A stretch of DNA of 13,987 nt from Candidatus Cibiobacter qucibialis (GTDB lineage Bacteria > Bacillota > Clostridia > Oscillospirales > Ruminococcaceae): positions 1-13,987 of the forward strand of contig SAUS01000064.1 of the NCBI GenBank assembly GCA_004000625.1, written 5' to 3'. The number at the start of each line of letters is the position of its first letter. Position 1 is the stretch's first letter. Under the pieces are notes generated by a model, which had not been told where the DNA came from, made no database searches, and saw nothing but the letters and a program-made list of their open reading frames with translations. This document shows positions 13,969 through 13,987 of this stretch, one piece after another. The position numbers and the translations under genes were made by a program.

Positions 13969-13987
13969 GGAGGAGTGGTGAAAAAAT
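13969..13987 (+). other. ribosome-binding site of a probable gene starting at the window edge
   Basis: GGAGGAG (13969-13975) is a strong plus-strand ribosome site. The window ends in AAAAAAT, so an ATG at 13986 would be complete if the next base is G, at a spacing of about 10. A GTG at 13978 is too close to the site. The gene would be divergent from the short membrane protein. Confidence 0.4.

Noticed and set aside
1..13987. CRISPR array, tRNA, rRNA, phage or conjugation genes
   Set aside because: I saw no regularly spaced short repeats, no cloverleaf-like conserved tRNA segments and no integrase, relaxase or phage structural motifs. The only repeats are the MITE-like copies.

Overview
The window looks like chromosomal DNA from a GC-rich gut Firmicute of the Oscillospiraceae type (Faecalibacterium / Gemmiger / Subdoligranulum-like). 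I infer this from the GC-rich, CTG/GGC/AAC-dominated codon use, strong AGGAGG-like ribosome sites, TTGnnn-N17-TAnnnT promoters and the protein families present. GC content was judged by eye, and the genus is an inference.

Layout from left to right. (1) 1-62 is the right end of a small dispersed repeat, followed by about 235 bases with no gene. (2) 298-2492 is a two-component system: a LytTR response regulator and an overlapping GHKL-type membrane sensor kinase, with a strong promoter in front and a clear intrinsic terminator behind. (3) 2544-9547 is a glycoside-use locus: a cytoplasmic GH2 beta-glycosidase, a large domain-permuted GH3 enzyme anchored by a membrane segment at each end, and a GPH-type (MelB-like) sugar:cation symporter. 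A second repeat copy lies between the GH3 gene and the symporter gene. (4) 9548-10273 is a gene-poor scar holding an unexplained 11-bp inverted repeat, a third and longer repeat copy, a bidirectional terminator and the C-terminal remnant of a membrane-protein gene on the minus strand. (5) 10274-11617 encodes a full-length MATE efflux transporter. (6) 11880-13488 is a type-B carboxylesterase with its own extended -10 promoter and a possible operator. (7) 13526-13937 holds, on the minus strand, a 93-residue protein resembling only the C-terminal half of YczE/DUF6198 membrane proteins. A convergent terminator separates it from the esterase. A further plus-strand gene seems to begin at the right edge.

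How the genes fit together: the GH3 enzyme should face the outside, attack a beta-glycoside at the cell surface and release shorter sugars. The symporter would import these, and the cytoplasmic GH2 enzyme would finish hydrolysis. No dedicated sugar regulator is encoded here. A perfect 11-bp inverted repeat spans the GH2 -10 box and is the best operator candidate. The adjacent two-component system could be involved, but nothing in the sequence proves it.

The most distinctive items are the TA-flanked MITE-like repeat family (three same-strand copies in under 10 kb, one an internal-deletion form), the doubly anchored permuted GH3, the sensor kinase with an eroded ATP-lid glycine motif, and the truncated membrane genes around 10.1 kb and 13.7 kb. 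I found no CRISPR array, rRNA, tRNA, integrase or transposase gene.
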